A DNA stretch of 24,260 nt from an uncultured Oscillospiraceae bacterium (GTDB lineage: Bacteria; Bacillota_A; Clostridia; Oscillospirales; Oscillospiraceae): NCBI GenBank assembly GCA_910584605.1, contig CAJUAW010000027.1, positions 1-24,260 of the forward strand, read 5' to 3'. This document shows positions 21,627-24,260 of this stretch, in pieces. The position numbers and the translations under genes were made by a program. Numbering within the stretch: the first letter of the stretch is position 1; every line of letters begins with the position of its first letter. The notes beneath the pieces were generated by a model. The model was given only the letters and a program-made list of their open reading frames with translations. It searched no databases and was not told where the DNA came from.

Positions 21627-23114
21627 TGGCTGGCTTTGGTGCGCCAGAATGGCCTGGAGAATCCCGTCTGCGGAGATGTTCGGAGCGACCAGGAAGGGCT
21701 TGGGGCAGACCTGCCGCAGGGCCTCCGCAGTGACCTCCCCGATGCAGACGCAGACCGCCTGCTCCGGGACCGCTCCGTGGACCTGTATGAACTGCCGGAC
21801 TCCGCTGGCGCTGGCAAAGACCAGATAACCGGCCTGGGCCAGCTGAGGACGGGCCAGCCCGGCAGACTGCAGATCGGGGCGGAGGCTGTACAGGGGAATA
21901 TCCGTCACAGCGTAGCGCTCCGCCAGCCTTTGGGCCAGCTCCTGGGAGCCGAGGCGGGAGCGGAACAGGAGGCAGTCCGCGCCGTCCGGCCCGGCGGCGC
22001 GGCAGAGGGCCTGAGCCAGGTCCCGGCTGGTGTAGTGCTCCGGGCAGAGGTCGGCCCGGATGCCGTGTTCCCACAGCCGCGCGGCGGTAGACGCGCCAAT
22101 AACCGCAAAGCGGCATCCGCTCAGCTCCCGCAGGTCGATGCCGGCCTGAGCCAGCCGGCGGAAGAACAGGCGGACGCCGTTGCCGCTGGTCAGCACCACC
22201 CAGTGGCGTCCGGAGCACAGGGTCCGCAGGTCGAATGCCAGGGGCAGCTCCACCACCTCCATGGGGAGGGCGTCAAAGACCTGAGCGCCCTGCTCCTCCA
22301 AATCCCGCCGCAGGGGCCGGGTGAGGGCCTCTGTTCCGGTCAGCCCGACGCAGACGCCTGACAGGGGCCGGTCCGCGGCGGGGGAGAGGTCCAAGGCGGA
22401 TACGCCGCCCACCACGATCACCGCCGGGGACTGCACTCCGGCCTGCCGGACGCGCTCCGTCAGGTCCGCCAGCGTGCCCCGCACCGCAATGGGCCGGGGA
22501 GCGTTACCGCCGGAGACCACCGCCGCCGGAGTGTGTTCCGGCATTCCGGCGGACATGAGCCGCTGGGTCAGCGGTTCCAGGCGGCCCAGCCCCATCAGGA
22601 AGACCAGCGTCCCCGGCAGCCGGGCCAGGTTCTCCAGGCAGGGAGGGAGGCCGTCCCCGGCGCCGGCGGTGTGGGCAGTGATGATGTGGACGCTCTGGCT
22701 GAGGCCGCGGTGGGTCACGGGGATGCCCGCCTCCGCAGGGATGGCGATGGCGGAGGAGATGCCTGGGACCTCCTCGCAGGGGATGCCGGCGGCGTGCAGG
22801 GCGAGCATCTCCTCTCCGCCCCGGCCAAAGACAAAGGGGTCTCCGCCCTTCAGACGGACCACTCGCTTCCCGGCCTGCGCCCGGGCGATCAGCGCGGCGC
22901 AGATCTCCTCCTGGGAGGGGGAGGGCCTCCCGGCCCGCTTGCCCATGCAGAGCCGCTCCGCGTGCTCCGGGACCAGGGTCAGCAGCTCGTCCGCAATCAG
23001 CTCGTCGTAAATCACCGCGTCGCAGGCGCGCAGCAGTCCAGCGCCGCGCAGGGTCAGCAGCCCCAGACCTCCGCAGCCGGCGCCCACCAGATAGACGCGT
23101 CCAAGTTGTTTCAT
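21624..23114 (-). CDS. cobA-hemD: fused uroporphyrinogen-III C-methyltransferase / uroporphyrinogen-III synthase
   Basis: This 496-aa fusion has an N-terminal CobA (SUMT) half (about 1-245) with RLKGGDPFVFGRGGEE, PGISSAIAIPAEAGIPVTHRG and the FLMGLGRLEPL region. The C-terminal half (about 265-490) is HemD-like, with VGLTGTEALTRPL, VLTSGNGVRLFF, FAVIGASTAARLWEHG and YLVFASASGVRQF. HemD cyclises hydroxymethylbilane to uroporphyrinogen III and CobA methylates it twice to precorrin-2, the branch point to sirohaem and cobalamin. The first loop reads VGAGCGGLGLLTLRG, with Gly16 where most SUMTs have Asp. AAGGGAG is 8 bases before the ATG at 23114. It stands alone here and is divergent from an uptake-like pair. 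Confidence 0.94.
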   Translation of the reverse strand: MKQLGRVYLVGAGCGGLGLLTLRGAGLLRACDAVIYDELIADELLTLVPEHAERLCMGKRAGRPSPSQEEICAALIARAQAGKRVVRLKGGDPFVFGRGGEEMLALHAAGIPCEEVPGISSAIAIPAEAGIPVTHRGLSQSVHIITAHTAGAGDGLPPCLENLARLPGTLVFLMGLGRLEPLTQRLMSAGMPEHTPAAVVSGGNAPRPIAVRGTLADLTERVRQAGVQSPAVIVVGGVSALDLSPAADRPLSGVCVGLTGTEALTRPLRRDLEEQGAQVFDALPMEVVELPLAFDLRTLCSGRHWVVLTSGNGVRLFFRRLAQAGIDLRELSGCRFAVIGASTAARLWEHGIRADLCPEHYTSRDLAQALCRAAGPDGADCLLFRSRLGSQELAQRLAERYAVTDIPLYSLRPDLQSAGLARPQLAQAGYLVFASASGVRQFIQVHGAVPEQAVCVCIGEVTAEALRQVCPKPFLVAPNISADGILQAILAHQSQP

Positions 23115-23157
23115 GTTGACACTCCCTTCCCAATGCAGTCCGGCGGCCCGGCGCACA

Positions 23158-23186
23158 TTGACAAATATTGTCCGCTGGTTTATAAT
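23158..23186 (+). promoter_or_regulatory. perfect sigma-A consensus promoter with an inverted repeat at the -35
   Basis: TTGACA (23158-23163), exactly 17 bp, TATAAT (23181-23186). The imperfectly spaced inverted repeat GACAA-ATA-TTGTC (23160-23172) overlaps the -35 box and early spacer, a likely repressor site. The leader that follows holds three GTTTGC copies and a 6-bp hairpin TGCCGG/CCGGCA near 23224-23243, but no B12-box-like riboswitch core. Confidence 0.75.
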
Positions 23187-23270
23187 CAGGCATCGGTTTG
23201 CAGTTTGCATACAGGTTCAAGGTTTGCCGGAAAACAGTCCGGCAGCGGATGCTGTGAAATGGAGGCTTCT

Positions 23271-23663
23271 ATGAACAAAAAACGAGACCTGCTGCTCCTG
23301 GGGGGACTGGCCGCGCTGGCGGTGCTCTTCGCAGTCCTCTATATGATGACCCGTCCCGCAGCTGTGGAGGGGAGCAAGACCATCACGGTGGAGGTGGTCC
23401 ATCAGGATGCCAGCTCCAAGATGTTTACTTACACGACCTCTGCGGAGTATTTGGGAGAAGTCCTTCTGGAGGAGGGGCTGGTCCAGGTGGAACAGGGGTC
23501 CTATGGCGCGTACATTGTGGGGGTTGACGGTGAGATGGCCGTCTTTGAGACCGACGGGGCTTATTGGGCCCTCTATCAGGGGGACGTCTATGCCAGCACC
23601 GGGGTGGATCAGACGCCCATTGCGGATGGCGACGCCTTCTCCCTGGTCTACACCATGGGCTGA
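23271..23663 (+). CDS. membrane-anchored DUF4430 (transcobalamin-like) protein
   Basis: The 130-aa product has one N-terminal membrane segment (residues 7-26) after a basic tip, without a lipobox, so it is probably anchored outside the cell. Residues about 37-130 fit DUF4430, the domain resembling the C-terminal part of transcobalamin: FTYTTSAEYLGEVLLEEGLV, GAYWALYQGDVYASTGVDQTPI and DAFSLVYT. Such proteins are often encoded with ECF transporters and are thought to bind corrinoids or other ligands. GGAGG is 5 bases before the ATG at 23271. Its stop is 5 bp from the next start, and the two are certainly cotranscribed. Confidence 0.83.
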   Translation: MNKKRDLLLLGGLAALAVLFAVLYMMTRPAAVEGSKTITVEVVHQDASSKMFTYTTSAEYLGEVLLEEGLVQVEQGSYGAYIVGVDGEMAVFETDGAYWALYQGDVYASTGVDQTPIADGDAFSLVYTMG

Positions 23664-23668
23664 CGGCC

Positions 23669-24154
23669 ATGAGGCTGCGCACAAGAGAGCTGGTTTTGTT
23701 TGGACTGCTGGGTGGCATGACCTTTGGGGCCAAGGTGGCGATGATGGGGCTGCCCAACATCGAGCCGGTGTCTCTGATGGTCATGCTGTTCGCCGTTTCC
23801 TTTGGCCGGAAGGCAGTCTATCCAATCTACACCTACGTGCTGCTGGAATTTGCGCTGAATGGGATCAACCTGTGGTCGGTCAATTATCTGTATATCTGGC
23901 TGCTCTTGGCGGCGGCGGCCTGGACGGTCCGGGACATGGCCTCTCCGGTGGGGTGGGCAGTGCTGTCCGGCCTGTTCGGCCTGCTGTTTGGGGCGCTGTG
24001 CGCGCCAGTCTACCTGTTTGCCGGCGGACCGGCCTTCGCGCTGAGCTGGTGGCTCAGCGGCATTCCCTACGACCTGCTCCATTGCGCCGGGAATTTTGCC
24101 CTGGCGCTGGTGCTGTTCGTGCCGCTGCGGAAGCGGATGTCCAGGCTGGGGTGA
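23669..24154 (+). CDS. ECF transporter S (substrate-binding) component
   Basis: The 161-aa, highly hydrophobic protein has about five to six membrane segments (near 8-27, 33-46, 51-66, 72-88, 95-118 and 138-153). It has the GIPYDLLHCAGNF end seen in ECF S components of the general substrate-specific type. S components capture a vitamin and need the shared EcfA/A'/T module, which is not in this window. The ATG at 23669 lies 5 bp after the DUF4430 stop with little Shine-Dalgarno, so translation is probably coupled. Corrinoid or precursor uptake is inferred from the DUF4430 partner and the divergent cobA-hemD gene. Confidence 0.85.
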   Translation: MRLRTRELVLFGLLGGMTFGAKVAMMGLPNIEPVSLMVMLFAVSFGRKAVYPIYTYVLLEFALNGINLWSVNYLYIWLLLAAAAWTVRDMASPVGWAVLSGLFGLLFGALCAPVYLFAGGPAFALSWWLSGIPYDLLHCAGNFALALVLFVPLRKRMSRLG

Positions 24155-24174
24155 CGCCGGCCCGCCTGGAAGAA

Positions 24175-24205
24175 AAACGCCTGGAATGATCACTTCCAGG
24201 CGTTT
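24175..24205. terminator. bidirectional terminator between the ECF gene and the tRNA
   Basis: A perfect 12-bp stem (24175-24186 with 24194-24205, loop TGATCAC). The U-run is better on the minus strand (GTTTTTC), so it mainly ends the tRNA transcript and also serves the plus-strand operon. Confidence 0.85.
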
Positions 24206-24225
24206 ATGCGTTTTCCGCAATCATA

Positions 24226-24260
24226 TGGTGGAGATAAGCGGGATCGAACCGCTGACCTCT
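24226..24260 (-). tRNA. 3' part of a tRNA gene, probably tRNA-Ala
   Basis: On the minus strand the last 35 bases read as a tRNA 3' end: variable-loop bases AGAGGTC, a 5-bp T stem with loop TTCGATC (AGCGG/CCGCT), the acceptor strand TATCTCC, discriminator A and an encoded CCA (24226-24228). The variable loop and T arm resemble bacterial tRNA-Ala, but the anticodon is outside the window so the identity is tentative. The tRNA call itself is firm. Confidence 0.88.

Noticed and set aside
23193..23270. Cobalamin riboswitch in the DUF4430 leader
   Set aside because: The leader is only about 78 nt and lacks a B12-box-like core; only a short hairpin and GTTTGC repeats are seen.
24226..24260. Evidence for a complete rRNA operon at the right edge
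   Set aside because: Only the 3' end of one tRNA is visible; no rRNA sequence lies inside the window.

Overview
The window is about 24 kb of GC-rich (roughly 60% G+C) bacterial chromosome. Strong AGGAGG-type ribosome binding sites, sigma-A-like promoters, short intergenic hairpin terminators and the gene content (clostridial Fe-S-type PurF, NifJ-type pyruvate:ferredoxin oxidoreductase, D-amino-acid transaminase, an ECF-type S component) point to an anaerobic Clostridia member. A gut Oscillospiraceae-like organism (Flavonifractor/Lawsonibacter type) is the best guess. No phage, IS element, CRISPR array or replication origin was seen. The placement rests on protein style, not on a search.

Layout. 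1-1.7 kb (+): the end of a WYL regulator, a small zinc-ribbon protein and a DUF3788 protein. 1.7-3.2 kb (-): comM/yifB. 3.4-4.2 kb (+): an acidic lipoprotein behind a leader of tandem hairpins. 4.5-8.1 kb (+): pyruvate:ferredoxin oxidoreductase with a roughly 180-nt leader. 8.2-8.7 kb (-): a small self-contained locus with a 67-aa protein of unknown function, a ribbon-helix-helix repressor with a palindromic operator over its promoter, and a candidate small RNA on the opposite strand between them. 8.8-18.7 kb (-): one long purine operon. 18.9-20.0 kb (-): a glycosyltransferase, transcribed divergently from (+) a PAP2 phosphatase and a D-amino-acid aminotransferase. 21.6-23.1 kb (-): a CobA-HemD fusion. 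23.3-24.2 kb (+): a DUF4430 (transcobalamin-like) membrane-anchored protein and an ECF S component. The window ends inside a tRNA gene on the minus strand.

The purine operon is the most unusual part. In transcription order it reads: structured leader with terminator, purE, purC, a 48-aa membrane protein carrying the GIIGGADGPTAI signature of Na+-translocating decarboxylase beta subunits, purF, purM, purN, a PurO-type (archaeal-like) IMP cyclohydrolase, a DUF1266-DUF2185 protein, a SMI1/KNR4 (SUKH) protein, a stand-alone AICAR transformylase, an Imm1-like protein, purD, terminator. Three departures stand out. The usual bifunctional PurH is replaced by two separate enzymes. PurF has glycine where the glutaminase nucleophile cysteine should be. 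Three proteins from polymorphic-toxin immunity families sit between purine enzymes with no toxin gene in view. purL, purB, purK and purA are not in the window and must lie elsewhere if the pathway is complete.

The right-hand end links tetrapyrrole synthesis (uroporphyrinogen III to precorrin-2) with a divergently transcribed uptake-like pair. This suggests a small corrinoid or tetrapyrrole module, but the substrate is inferred.
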